Shown in pieces: positions 14,810-21,558 of a stretch of 21,558 nucleotides of DNA. The stretch's first letter is position 1. The number at the start of each line of letters is the position of its first letter. Location of the stretch: positions 1 through 21,558 of the forward strand of contig JBKQIY010000156.1 of assembly GCA_052148155.1 (NCBI GenBank). The letters are read 5' to 3'. The stretch is from JBBQER01 sp052148155. GTDB lineage: Bacteria; Actinomycetota; Acidimicrobiia; IMCC26256; PALSA-610. The notes beneath the pieces were generated by a model. It worked only from the letters and a program-made list of their open reading frames with translations, was not told the origin of the DNA and made no database searches. Position numbers and translations under genes: made by a program.

Positions 14810-16969
14810 ATGACACGGGCAAGCTGTGCACGTGACCCACGCACTGGCCCGCGTCACGGACCGAGCGAGGGCAACGTGCGCAACGCGAGCGAGCCGCGAT
14901 GGGTGCGGGTCATCGCGTTGGGTTCGACACTCGTGCTCGCGGTGTTCGGGGCAGTCGGACTTCTGCTGGCCGACCTTGGCATCTACAGCCTGGCGCTCGT
15001 CCTCGTGCTCGGTCTGCCCGTGTTCTTCGTCCTGTTCAACTGGACTCGGCCGCTCCTCCAAACCGACGACAGGGCGCAAGACAGCGAACCGACCGACGCC
15101 GAACGCTACAGCGCCATCGCGGCGGTCGTGCTGTCGGTCGTCACTGCGATCTGGAACCTCACCAACGCGTCGCAACACGCGCAGATCAACCGTGATGGCG
15201 GCCTCTACCTGAATGCCGGCAAGTGGATCGCGAGTCACGGGACGCTGAATCTCCAGCCGTTGACCGGACCCTTCGCGAACACGGCGGGGCTCGTCGCCAC
15301 ATCCACCGGCATGGACCAGCACGGGACGCACCTCGAGTTCCAGATCTCACACATGCTTCCGGCGTTCCTCGCCGAGGCGCAGAACATCGGCGGGAACCGC
15401 TTGATGTTCGGCACCGTCCCGTTGCTGAGCGGCGTTGCGCTCCTCGCGTTCTATCTGTTGGCGGCTCGTCTGTTGCGACAACCCATCGCGGCGCTGGGTG
15501 CGACCGCGACACTCGCGCTATTGATGCCGCAGGTTTCGTTCTCGCGGGACAGCACGACCGAGATACCGATTCAAGTGCTGTTGTTCACCTCGTTGTGGCT
15601 GCTGTGCGATCGCCGAACCCTGCGTATGCCGCAACCGGCGTTCGTGGCGGGACTCCTACTCGGGCTGGTACAGGCGATGCACGTCGACGGCCTCGTCTTT
15701 CTTGTCGGGCTGCCGGCGGTGTTCGCGCTGACGTGGCTGCACACGGACGCAGCAGCCAAAGACCAGGTGAAGCGCGGATTCCTGTGGGCGGTCGCCGGAG
15801 TCGCGGTCGGGCTTGCGCTCGGCGCGCTCGACATCTACCGCTGGGACCGTTCCTACCTCGGTGTGGTGCGCGGCAACGTCGAACGTCTAGCCGCAGTGGA
15901 GGTCGTCGCGATCGCAGCCGCGATCGCTTTTGTGATGCTCGTCCCGCGCACCCACATCTTCCAGACGATTCGACGAAGCCGAGAGCGTGTCGCCGAGGCG
16001 GCCGGCGTGTTGGTGTTGCTGCTCGGCTTCGGCGCCTGGTTCGTGCGACCGTTGATTCAGCATGTGCGTGCCGCCACAGTCAATCCGACCGTTGAGGTCG
16101 TTCAGCGCCTCAACCATCTCGCGGTCGATGGGACGAGACGTTACGCCGAGCTTTCAGTTCGGTGGATCAGCTGGTATGTCGGACCGATCACACTGACGAT
16201 CGGGATCATCGGCGCTGCCGCGCTCACGGTCGCGCTCGTACGTGGCTCCTTGCGGTTCCCGACCCAGGTCGCGGCGTTCATGTTGGCACCGCCGGCCCTG
16301 CTGTACATCTGGCGCCCGACGATCACTCCTGACCAGATCTGGGCCGCGCGACGTTTTTTGCCCGCGGTGTTCCCCGGGGTCATCTTGCTCGCGTTCGCGG
16401 TGCTGTGCGGTCTCGTGCGCGCGCCTGATCGGCGGTTTGTCGGTCAGCGGCGCTCGCTCGCGATTGTGCTCGCGATCGCCACGGTGGTGTTCCCGTGGAT
16501 CACGATTCGGGATGTCGCGCAGATGACCGAGCAGCGCGGACTGTTCCCTGTGATCGACAATGCGTGCAAGATTCTTGGTCACCACAGCGCAGTCGTCGTG
16601 CTCCAGGACGTCGCGCCACCGTCGGTGGTTTATCTGAGCGACCCGCAAACGTTTCGCTCGTTCTGCGATGTTCCCGTCGCCGTCATGCTCGGCCGACCGG
16701 ACACCGGCCTGCTGCATTCGCTCTCCGCGCAGTGGGAGACTGACGGCCGCCAAATGTACGTGATCGCGTTCGAGCCGGGCACGATTTTGCGGGCGCTCCC
16801 GCACGCCCACCCGCGGGTGATCGGGCGCCGAATTAATCGGCACTTTCTGGAACAGACGCTGACCCGGCCACCGAGTGCGTACACGTCCGAACTGTTTCAG
16901 CTCACGATGGCTCAGGTGCCGGCGATCGCCGGCACTGTGGTCACACCGGCTCCGTTAGGGCACGGCTAA
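14810..16969 (+). CDS. Multi-pass membrane protein, GT-C glycosyltransferase-like
   Basis: This protein of up to 719 residues has about 11-13 hydrophobic helices. The first three are at about 33-55, 58-78 and 101-117. After the third comes INRDGGLYLNAGKWIASHGTLNLQP, with Asp-Gly at 129-130. An acidic residue in the first large outside loop is the hallmark of GT-C enzymes (ArnT/PMT/GT39 type), which move sugars from polyprenyl-phosphate donors. Further helices run to about 560. The last ~150 residues are a soluble outer domain with DNACKILGHHSAVVVLQDV and YLSDPQTFRSFCDVPVAVML. The first ATG is used here; a GTG at 14876 with GAGGG upstream would give a shorter N-terminus that starts just before the first helix and is equally likely. 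It overlaps the converging oxidoreductase by 15 nt. Substrate unknown. Confidence 0.8.
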   Translation: MTRASCARDPRTGPRHGPSEGNVRNASEPRWVRVIALGSTLVLAVFGAVGLLLADLGIYSLALVLVLGLPVFFVLFNWTRPLLQTDDRAQDSEPTDAERYSAIAAVVLSVVTAIWNLTNASQHAQINRDGGLYLNAGKWIASHGTLNLQPLTGPFANTAGLVATSTGMDQHGTHLEFQISHMLPAFLAEAQNIGGNRLMFGTVPLLSGVALLAFYLLAARLLRQPIAALGATATLALLMPQVSFSRDSTTEIPIQVLLFTSLWLLCDRRTLRMPQPAFVAGLLLGLVQAMHVDGLVFLVGLPAVFALTWLHTDAAAKDQVKRGFLWAVAGVAVGLALGALDIYRWDRSYLGVVRGNVERLAAVEVVAIAAAIAFVMLVPRTHIFQTIRRSRERVAEAAGVLVLLLGFGAWFVRPLIQHVRAATVNPTVEVVQRLNHLAVDGTRRYAELSVRWISWYVGPITLTIGIIGAAALTVALVRGSLRFPTQVAAFMLAPPALLYIWRPTITPDQIWAARRFLPAVFPGVILLAFAVLCGLVRAPDRRFVGQRRSLAIVLAIATVVFPWITIRDVAQMTEQRGLFPVIDNACKILGHHSAVVVLQDVAPPSVVYLSDPQTFRSFCDVPVAVMLGRPDTGLLHSLSAQWETDGRQMYVIAFEPGTILRALPHAHPRVIGRRINRHFLEQTLTRPPSAYTSELFQLTMAQVPAIAGTVVTPAPLGHG

Positions 16970-18202
16970 CACTTCGGCGCCGCGACCCTGTTGGATGAGC
17001 GGAACGTACGACTCGAGCGCGTCGAGGGTCGACTGGTCGGTGAGATCGACGACCGCTCGCGTTTCGGCCGACATATACGCGGCCATGGTGAGACGAACGA
17101 CGTCGAGGCCGTCTTCGAAGTCGAGCAGCGCTGATCGTCCGTCTCGAAACGCGCTGAGCGCGTCGACGTTCTCGTCGGTGTATCCGTACAGATCAGGCTC
17201 GTTCGGCTGGATCGCGAGCAACCCGCGCGACGCGGTCGCTTTCTCGAGCGCGAACTCCGCGTTGGCGACCGATGACGCCGCCGCGTCGCCGATGAACACT
17301 TCGAGCGGCGACCGCAGGCTGTTCGCGTCGAGCGCGTAGCCGGGCCCGATCCCATCGACCAGAAGTCGCAGGCCCTGCTTGTCGTACATCCACGAAACGG
17401 TGAACTGTGCCAGCGTCTCCTGGCCCGTTTCGGGGTTGACGTACGTCACGAGCCCGGTCGCAAAATCTTCTGCGGGCGTTCGTGTGTAGTCCACGCCGTG
17501 GCGGTCGAGCAGCTCCGCACGCCAGCGGGGCTGACCCCACTTCAGCAGGTTCACCTGCGCCGACACGCGCTGCGGCTGGAGAAATCGGGTCGGGCGGCCA
17601 GCCGGTGTGAGGAGATATCGACCGACTGCGATGCTGTGGCATCCCATGTCGGACAGCACCCCACCGCCTTGGCGGGTCGGATCCCAGAACCATCCGCTGT
17701 GCGGGCCGGCGTGCTCCTCCGCTGCTCTCACCAAGGTCAGCGCGCCCATCTTCGCCGCCGAGTCGGCGAGTTGAGAACGGGCCTGGCGCAACATCTTCAT
17801 ATGGATCTGGTTCTCGAAGTACGCGGTCGGTGCGCCGATCTGCTTGGCGAGCTCGACGACTCGCCGCGCTTCTGCAAGGTTGCGTGCGAGCGGCTTCTCG
17901 CAGATCAAACCCCGCAAGGTTGCGCCGTCGCGAACTGCGGCCGCGATGTCCTCCATCACCTCGACTCGGGCGGGATTCGCGTTGAAGATGGCGACGACAT
18001 CGACCTGCGGAACCATGGCCCGAACATCGTCGAACAGCCGCGCCTCACCCAACCCGCGGGACCGGGCGGAGGCGGCCAGCTCGGCGGGCGGCGTCCGGGA
18101 GGTGAGACCGGCAACTTCGACGCCGCGCACACTCTCAAGGGCACGCAAATGGAACTGGGAGACGAAGCCGGAGCCGACGATTCCGTAGCGGAGCGTCTCC
18201 AT
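16955..18202 (-). CDS. GFO/IDH/MocA-family oxidoreductase, third gene of sugar operon
   Basis: This 415-residue NAD(P)-dependent dehydrogenase opens with METLRYGIVGSGFVSQFHLRAL, the Rossmann G-x-G turn at 10-12. The catalytic lysine is in CEKPLARN (EKP 102-104). The C-terminal alpha/beta domain carries GGGVLSDMGCHSIAVGRYLL with D185 and H189 in the DxxxH position used for catalysis. Members oxidise a hydroxyl of cyclic polyols or sugar acids, or reduce keto-sugars. The last ~60 residues (from EPDLYGYTDENVDALSAF) look like the family C-terminal helices and strands. Its ATG overlaps the TAA of the upstream dehydrogenase (TAATG), so translation is probably coupled. The 3' end overlaps the converging membrane-protein gene by 15 nt. 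Exact substrate unknown. Confidence 0.92.
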   Translation of the reverse strand: METLRYGIVGSGFVSQFHLRALESVRGVEVAGLTSRTPPAELAASARSRGLGEARLFDDVRAMVPQVDVVAIFNANPARVEVMEDIAAAVRDGATLRGLICEKPLARNLAEARRVVELAKQIGAPTAYFENQIHMKMLRQARSQLADSAAKMGALTLVRAAEEHAGPHSGWFWDPTRQGGGVLSDMGCHSIAVGRYLLTPAGRPTRFLQPQRVSAQVNLLKWGQPRWRAELLDRHGVDYTRTPAEDFATGLVTYVNPETGQETLAQFTVSWMYDKQGLRLLVDGIGPGYALDANSLRSPLEVFIGDAAASSVANAEFALEKATASRGLLAIQPNEPDLYGYTDENVDALSAFRDGRSALLDFEDGLDVVRLTMAAYMSAETRAVVDLTDQSTLDALESYVPLIQQGRGAEVLAVP

Positions 18203-19296
18203 TAGTCGTCGAACGTATTCGGAGCGAGATCGATCGGCAACGGCGCGGCGCGTTCGCATCTGGTTGCGAGATCGATGCGCTGTCCCTGCTCGGCAGAGGC
18301 GAGCGCGCTCGTCATTATTTCCAGCACGTGCAATGCCAGCGCGCTCGACGTGCGGTGCGCGCGACCGTTTCGCTGCGCCCACACCATATCGGCGAGGCCG
18401 ATTCCGCGTTGTTGGGGAAGACGCGCGGGTAACAGCTCGATGTCTGTCCACACGTCGTCGCCGTTGCGTTTGATTCGTACTGGCCCCCCGAACGTGTTGG
18501 GGTTGGGTACCGAGAGCGTGGCCTCGGTTCCGTACACTTCGATGTTGAGGTAGCGGGTGGCCTGCACGTCGAAGCTTGTCACGAGCGTCGCGATCGGACC
18601 CGACACGAACTCGACCAACGATCCGACGTGGGTCGGCACTTCGACGTCGATCAGTTCGCCGCGTCGGGGCTCGGAGAGAATCGGCCGCTGGGCGCGCGAG
18701 ACCCGCGCCGACGCGCTCACGGCGCGGGCCGGTCCGAGCAACTGCACGAGCGTCGTGAGGTAGTACGGACCCATGTCGAGCAGAGGCCCGGCGCCGTGTT
18801 GATAGAAGATCGAGGGGTTCGGATGCCAGCTCTCGGGACCGGAACCGAGCATGAACGCGTTCGCGGCGACGGGTTCGCCGATGTCGCCCCGGTCGATCAC
18901 CGACCGCGCCGTCTGGAGTCCCGCACCGAGGAACGTGTCGGGCGCACATCCCAACGGTGTTCCGCTCTGCGTCGAAAGAGTGACGAGCCTTTGGCCGTCG
19001 GCGAACTCGACACCGAGCGGCTTCTCGCTGAACGTCGCCTTCCCCGCTTCGAGCGAAGCGCCACTCACGGCCGCGTGCGCGAGCGGCGGTGTCAGATTCA
19101 CGACCGCGTCGATCTGCGGATCGTGCAACACCGCGTCGAGCGAACGCGGCTGGGCCCCGAATGCCGACGCAAGTTCTTCGGCGCGGCCTGTGTCCTCGTC
19201 AACGCACGCCGCGAGCTCGACGAATCCGAGTTGGGAGATCGTCTGCGCGTAGGTGCGGCTGATCACGCCACATCCGACGATGGCGACACGACTCAC
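18202..19296 (-). CDS. GFO/IDH/MocA-family oxidoreductase, second gene of sugar operon
   Basis: This 364-residue dehydrogenase starts VSRVAIVGCGVISRTYAQTI with the nucleotide-binding GCG turn (8-10). It has FSEKPLGVEF (EKP 91-93) holding the catalytic lysine, and a C-terminal domain with GAGPLLDMGPYYLTTLVQLLG, where D174 sits in the usual place and the family His is replaced by Tyr178. That D-x-x-x-Y form is common in members acting on different sugars from the D-x-x-x-H form next door. The GTG start has GGGGGA 5 nt upstream and overlaps the isomerase stop by four bases (GTGA). The open frame continues well upstream, but only in shadow of the isomerase gene. The two dehydrogenases are distant paralogues, so they probably act on successive steps or alternate substrates. 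Confidence 0.92.
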   Translation of the reverse strand: MSRVAIVGCGVISRTYAQTISQLGFVELAACVDEDTGRAEELASAFGAQPRSLDAVLHDPQIDAVVNLTPPLAHAAVSGASLEAGKATFSEKPLGVEFADGQRLVTLSTQSGTPLGCAPDTFLGAGLQTARSVIDRGDIGEPVAANAFMLGSGPESWHPNPSIFYQHGAGPLLDMGPYYLTTLVQLLGPARAVSASARVSRAQRPILSEPRRGELIDVEVPTHVGSLVEFVSGPIATLVTSFDVQATRYLNIEVYGTEATLSVPNPNTFGGPVRIKRNGDDVWTDIELLPARLPQQRGIGLADMVWAQRNGRAHRTSSALALHVLEIMTSALASAEQGQRIDLATRCERAAPLPIDLAPNTFDD

Positions 19297-20069
19297 GCGT
19301 TCCCCCGCGAGTATCCATTGCCCACGAGGTAGTCGTAACTGCGTTCCACCGCGTCGAACATGTCGGTCGCGCACCGATCGAGCTCGACGATGTGCCAGCG
19401 CGCGTTCGGCGCGCCAGCCAGTACGCCGGGGACATCGATGACACCGTCGCCGACCGCGACCATCGGGCTCGGTGGCGCGTCGGCCGGGCCGTCTTTCACG
19501 TGCAGCAGACCGACGCGCGATCCGAGCTCGGCCACAAGTTCTTTCGGGTCGGCGCCTGCGACCTTGGCCCAGTAGATGTCGACCTCGGCGATCACGTCGG
19601 GCGCGAGATGATCGAAGAGGTGGACCAGCGCGGGACGTCCGTCGGTCATCGGCACGAACTCCCACCAGTGGTTGTGATATCCGAGCGTGACCCCACGCGA
19701 CCGGGTCGACTCGGCCGCCTCGTTGATTCGGTCGGCTGCGGCGCGCACGTCGTCGAGATTGGAGAACGCGTCGTGCGGCAAGGAGGGGATCACGACCGTG
19801 TCACAACCCAAGGACTGATAGAGATCGAGGGCGTGTTCGAAGCCGCCGTCGACATCTAAGCCGACATGCGCGCTCGACAAGCCGAGCCCGGCAACGGTCA
19901 ACGCGTGGGACAGTTGCTCGGGGGTGAGCCCGGACAGGCCGGCGAGCTCGACGCCGGGATAACCCTTGGCCCCGAGACGCGCGAGCACCGCGGGAAAGTC
20001 CACGGCGGTCTGGTCACGCAACGAATACAGCTGAACCGAAATAGGCGGGAGCGGCGTCACGGCGTTCAT
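19293..20069 (-). CDS. Sugar phosphate isomerase/epimerase-like TIM-barrel protein, first gene of operon
   Basis: This 258-residue xylose-isomerase-like TIM barrel (AP endonuclease family 2 fold, IolE/IolH-like) starts SVQLYSLRDQTAVDFPAVLARL and has VELAGLSGL. Metal and substrate positions are visible: GYHNHWWEF (H132, H134, E137), IAEVDIYWA (D164) and LLHVKDGP (H190, K192, D193). Such enzymes bind a divalent metal and isomerise, epimerise or dehydrate sugars and inosose-type keto-polyols. The ATG at 20069 has AGGA 8 nt upstream; twelve further codons upstream are open but lack a ribosome site. It is the first gene of an operon whose members overlap by 4 nt and then 1 nt, followed by two GFO/IDH/MocA dehydrogenases, a composition typical of polyol or keto-sugar catabolism. 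Confidence 0.92.
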   Translation of the reverse strand: MNAVTPLPPISVQLYSLRDQTAVDFPAVLARLGAKGYPGVELAGLSGLTPEQLSHALTVAGLGLSSAHVGLDVDGGFEHALDLYQSLGCDTVVIPSLPHDAFSNLDDVRAAADRINEAAESTRSRGVTLGYHNHWWEFVPMTDGRPALVHLFDHLAPDVIAEVDIYWAKVAGADPKELVAELGSRVGLLHVKDGPADAPPSPMVAVGDGVIDVPGVLAGAPNARWHIVELDRCATDMFDAVERSYDYLVGNGYSRGNA

Positions 20070-20090
20070 GGCGCCATTCCTATCGCGCGC

Positions 20091-20096
20091 TAGGCT
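20091..20096 (+). promoter_or_regulatory. Candidate -10 box for the cobalamin riboswitch transcript
   Basis: TAGGCT fits TAnnnT and lies just upstream of the first riboswitch helix, so transcription would start near 20103. The -35 region would fall inside the first codons of the divergent isomerase gene, where no good match is seen. Confidence 0.3.
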
Positions 20097-20099
20097 CCC

Positions 20100-20262
20100 T
20101 TTCACGTCCCTCAGCGGGGGAAGCCGGTCGAATGCCGGCGCTGACCCGCAACCGTAGGTTTGTCCGAAGCGTCATCTCGGGCGAATGAGCCGGAATACCC
20201 GCCGGGGCGGACTCCATACAAACCGTCGAGGCATGCGGGGCGGAGTCCGGGCGTTCCTGCCC
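20100..20262 (+). ncRNA. Cobalamin (adenosylcobalamin-type) riboswitch
   Basis: The core contains GGGGGAAGCCGGTCGAATGCCGG, then the B12 box GCTGACCCGCAACCGTA (from 20140), and the closing GAGCCGGAATACCCGCC (20187-20203). These match the conserved sequence order of cobalamin riboswitches (GGGAA, CCGG arm, GCTGnCCCGCAACtGTa, CaGgAtACC-GCC). After the core, GGACTCC (20209-20215) pairs perfectly with GGAGTCC (20242-20248), a hairpin in the place of the regulatory arm, and CGGGC/GCCCG (20248-20263) can form an adjacent hairpin. The riboswitch sits in the leader of the toroid protein gene, whose start is about 95 nt further on. Actinobacterial examples often act on translation, and no T-rich terminator is seen here, so translational control is favoured. 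High cobalamin should reduce expression. Confidence 0.92.
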
Positions 20263-20356
20263 GATCTCGCCTCTTGCGTCATTGCGCGCAGGGGGCGGTG
20301 TGTCGGAAGGGCCGCGCGGGTGGCGTCGCGCCGGCCTCCTGCGAAAGGAACTCCCG

Positions 20357-21466
20357 ATGGGATCGCACTTCAGGGCGCGTCGTGGATTGCGCGCACTTGC
20401 CGTCACCGGCGTCGTCAGCTTGGCGTTGATCGGCACGTCGGCCGGCACCGCTCAGGCGGCTTCGCCGACCAACGTCCAGCGCGCCCAACAGGGCGCGCAG
20501 TGGCTCGCCAACCAGATCGACCGCGACGGAGGCGTCCTCCAGAACTCCGGGAAGGCCGACCCGGTCGATACTGCGTACGCGGTGATTGGGATGCGGGCGA
20601 CCGGCGTCGACAGAGCCGCATCGAACGAGGCGATCGCCGCGCTGAAAACGAAGATCGGCAGCGACCTCGAAACCGGCGGCCACGCCTCACCGGGTGCACT
20701 GGCCGAATACATCATGGCCGCGGTGTCCGACGGGCAAGACCCGCGCCATTTCGGAGGCGTCGGCCCGTCGAACAATCTGGTTGACCGACTGCTCGCGACG
20801 GTCCGAACGAGCGGGTCCGACAAGGGACTGTTCGGTGCGTCGGATCCGACCTACGACGGGGCCTACCGCCAAGGACTTGCGCTGGAGGCACTCAAAGCCG
20901 CCGACGTGTCGTCGTCCGATCCCCGAGTGTCAGCGGCCATCGCCTGGTTGACGGGCCAGCAGTGCGCGAACGGACTGTGGGAGGCCTACCGCGCCCACGT
21001 TGGCACCGCGTGCCCGGTCGCCGACCCGAACACCTTCACCGGCCCCGACACGAACAGCACCTCGTCGGCCGTGCAAGGACTTGCCGCGTGGGGCAAATTC
21101 CCGCGCGCGAGCGCGCTGCTGAGTTCGTTGAAGAACAGCCAATCGAGCGATGGCGGTTTCCCATTCATTGCGGCGAAGAACCAAGCTTCGGATCCCGACT
21201 CGACCGCGCTGGTGATCCAGACGCTCCTCGCCGAGTCGAGTGCTCCGACGTCGACCACGTGGAAGAAGGGAACGCATACGCCGTACTCCGCGCTGGCAAG
21301 CTTCCAGCTCAGCTGCACCAGCTCCAACTTCGGGGCGTTCACCTACCCTGGAAGCCCGGCCGCCAACCTGTTCGCGACGGTGCAGTCGGTGCCGGCGATG
21401 GCGGCCAAGACGCTGCCGGTCGCGTCGTCGACTGCCTCGGTGACACTTGGACTCAAGCCATGTTGA
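20357..21466 (+). CDS. Secreted alpha/alpha-toroid (prenyltransferase/squalene-oxidase repeat) protein, putative corrinoid-binding
   Basis: This 369-residue exported protein has a signal peptide to about 34 (basic MGSHFRARRGLRALAV, hydrophobic core, TAQA cleavage). The mature part has about five helical-hairpin repeats of the prenyltransferase/squalene cyclase toroid, each with a W/L-rich helix, a DGG or NGLW turn and a second helix: LANQIDRDGGVLQ, then TSGSDKGLFGASD with YRQGLALEALKAAD, AIAWLTGQQCANGLWEAY, LKNSQSSDGGFPF with ALVIQTLLAE, and SFQLSCTSSNFGAF. It lacks the DxDD-type motif of cyclases. The same fold binds cobalamin in animal intrinsic factor and transcobalamin. Control by a B12 riboswitch and export both favour corrinoid capture (inference). 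The ATG has AAAGGAA about 6 nt upstream, and the start is consistent with the signal peptide. No sortase motif, so anchoring must be by another means. Confidence 0.85.
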   Translation: MGSHFRARRGLRALAVTGVVSLALIGTSAGTAQAASPTNVQRAQQGAQWLANQIDRDGGVLQNSGKADPVDTAYAVIGMRATGVDRAASNEAIAALKTKIGSDLETGGHASPGALAEYIMAAVSDGQDPRHFGGVGPSNNLVDRLLATVRTSGSDKGLFGASDPTYDGAYRQGLALEALKAADVSSSDPRVSAAIAWLTGQQCANGLWEAYRAHVGTACPVADPNTFTGPDTNSTSSAVQGLAAWGKFPRASALLSSLKNSQSSDGGFPFIAAKNQASDPDSTALVIQTLLAESSAPTSTTWKKGTHTPYSALASFQLSCTSSNFGAFTYPGSPAANLFATVQSVPAMAAKTLPVASSTASVTLGLKPC

Positions 21467-21502
21467 CCGTCGGGCATCGTGCGGGCCGTTGACGAGGTGA
21501 CC

Positions 21503-21558
21503 GTGCGCGTGCCCACGTTGGCGGTTTGGGCCGGCGCGACGATCGCGATCTTCGCGAT
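21503..21558 (+). CDS. Start of next gene in the cobalamin-controlled operon (cut by window end)
   Basis: Only 18 codons are visible: GTG-initiated MRVPTLAVWAGATIAIFA, a hydrophobic N-terminus suited to a membrane protein or signal peptide. GAGG lies 5 nt upstream, and the start is 36 nt after the toroid protein stop, so it is probably in the same B12-controlled transcript. A GTG two codons earlier is an alternative. In such operons an ECF- or ABC-type transporter or a further surface domain protein often follows, but the visible part does not show which. Confidence 0.5.
   Translation, partial: MRVPTLAVWAGATIAIFA

Noticed and set aside
18203..18949. Upstream extension of the third operon gene to a 664-residue protein
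   Set aside because: The extra part is out-of-frame reading of the neighbouring dehydrogenase; the true ATG overlaps that gene's stop.
20335..20350. TCCT/AGGA mini-hairpin over the toroid protein ribosome site
   Set aside because: Only four base pairs, too weak on its own to claim as the riboswitch off-state.
1..21558. tRNA, rRNA, CRISPR, insertion sequence or phage genes
   Set aside because: No cloverleaf, repeat-spacer array, terminal repeats with transposase motifs or phage proteins were seen on either strand.

Overview
The window is GC-rich DNA with strong G/C at third codon positions, GTG and TTG starts, purine-rich Shine-Dalgarno sites and TAnnnT-type -10 boxes. It encodes Thr-rich LPFTG wall proteins, a CspA-type cold shock protein and an F420/PPOX-type flavin protein fold. 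Together these point to an actinobacterium. The style (Thr-stalk LPxTG proteins, PKD domains, many lone secreted hypotheticals, loose gene packing) resembles Acidimicrobiia, but no marker gene here fixes the class. No rRNA, tRNA, CRISPR array, transposase or phage gene was found.

Layout. 1-2.5 kb: two secreted proteins, an EXORDIUM/PHI-1-like protein with a PKD domain and an HExxH metalloprotease-like protein. 2.6-6.9 kb, all minus strand: a coiled-coil hypothetical, an HNH-related Cys-finger protein (copy A), a 65-aa small protein, an LPFTG wall protein, a Cys-cluster protein and a VOC/glyoxalase protein. 7.0-10.3 kb: a small His-rich protein, a PH-like-domain protein, a WxL-like secreted protein and a PPOX-fold protein, separated by long gaps. 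10.7-13.9 kb: a second LPFTG protein, a very basic membrane protein, a second HNH-related protein (copy B), a small membrane-anchored protein, and a cold shock gene with a clear terminator. 14.0-14.5 kb: remains of a WYL-type regulator broken by two frameshifts, then a 61-aa small protein and a perfect 14-bp palindrome between divergent genes. 14.8-17.0 kb: a large GT-C-like multi-pass membrane protein. 16.9-20.1 kb: a tightly overlapping minus-strand operon of a sugar-phosphate isomerase/epimerase-like protein and two GFO/IDH/MocA oxidoreductases. 20.1-21.6 kb: a cobalamin riboswitch, then a secreted alpha/alpha-toroid (prenyltransferase/squalene-oxidase repeat) protein and the start of a second gene.

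How it works together. The clearest functional unit is the last one. A B12 riboswitch controls an exported toroid protein of the fold used by animal intrinsic factor and transcobalamin, which suggests a surface or secreted corrinoid-capture protein at the head of a B12-uptake operon. The three-gene isomerase/dehydrogenase operon has the composition of polyol or keto-sugar catabolic clusters. Much of the rest is cell-envelope or accessory content. The paralogous HNH-related pair, which lacks the expected His and Asn, and the broken WYL regulator suggest a region that turns over by duplication and decay.
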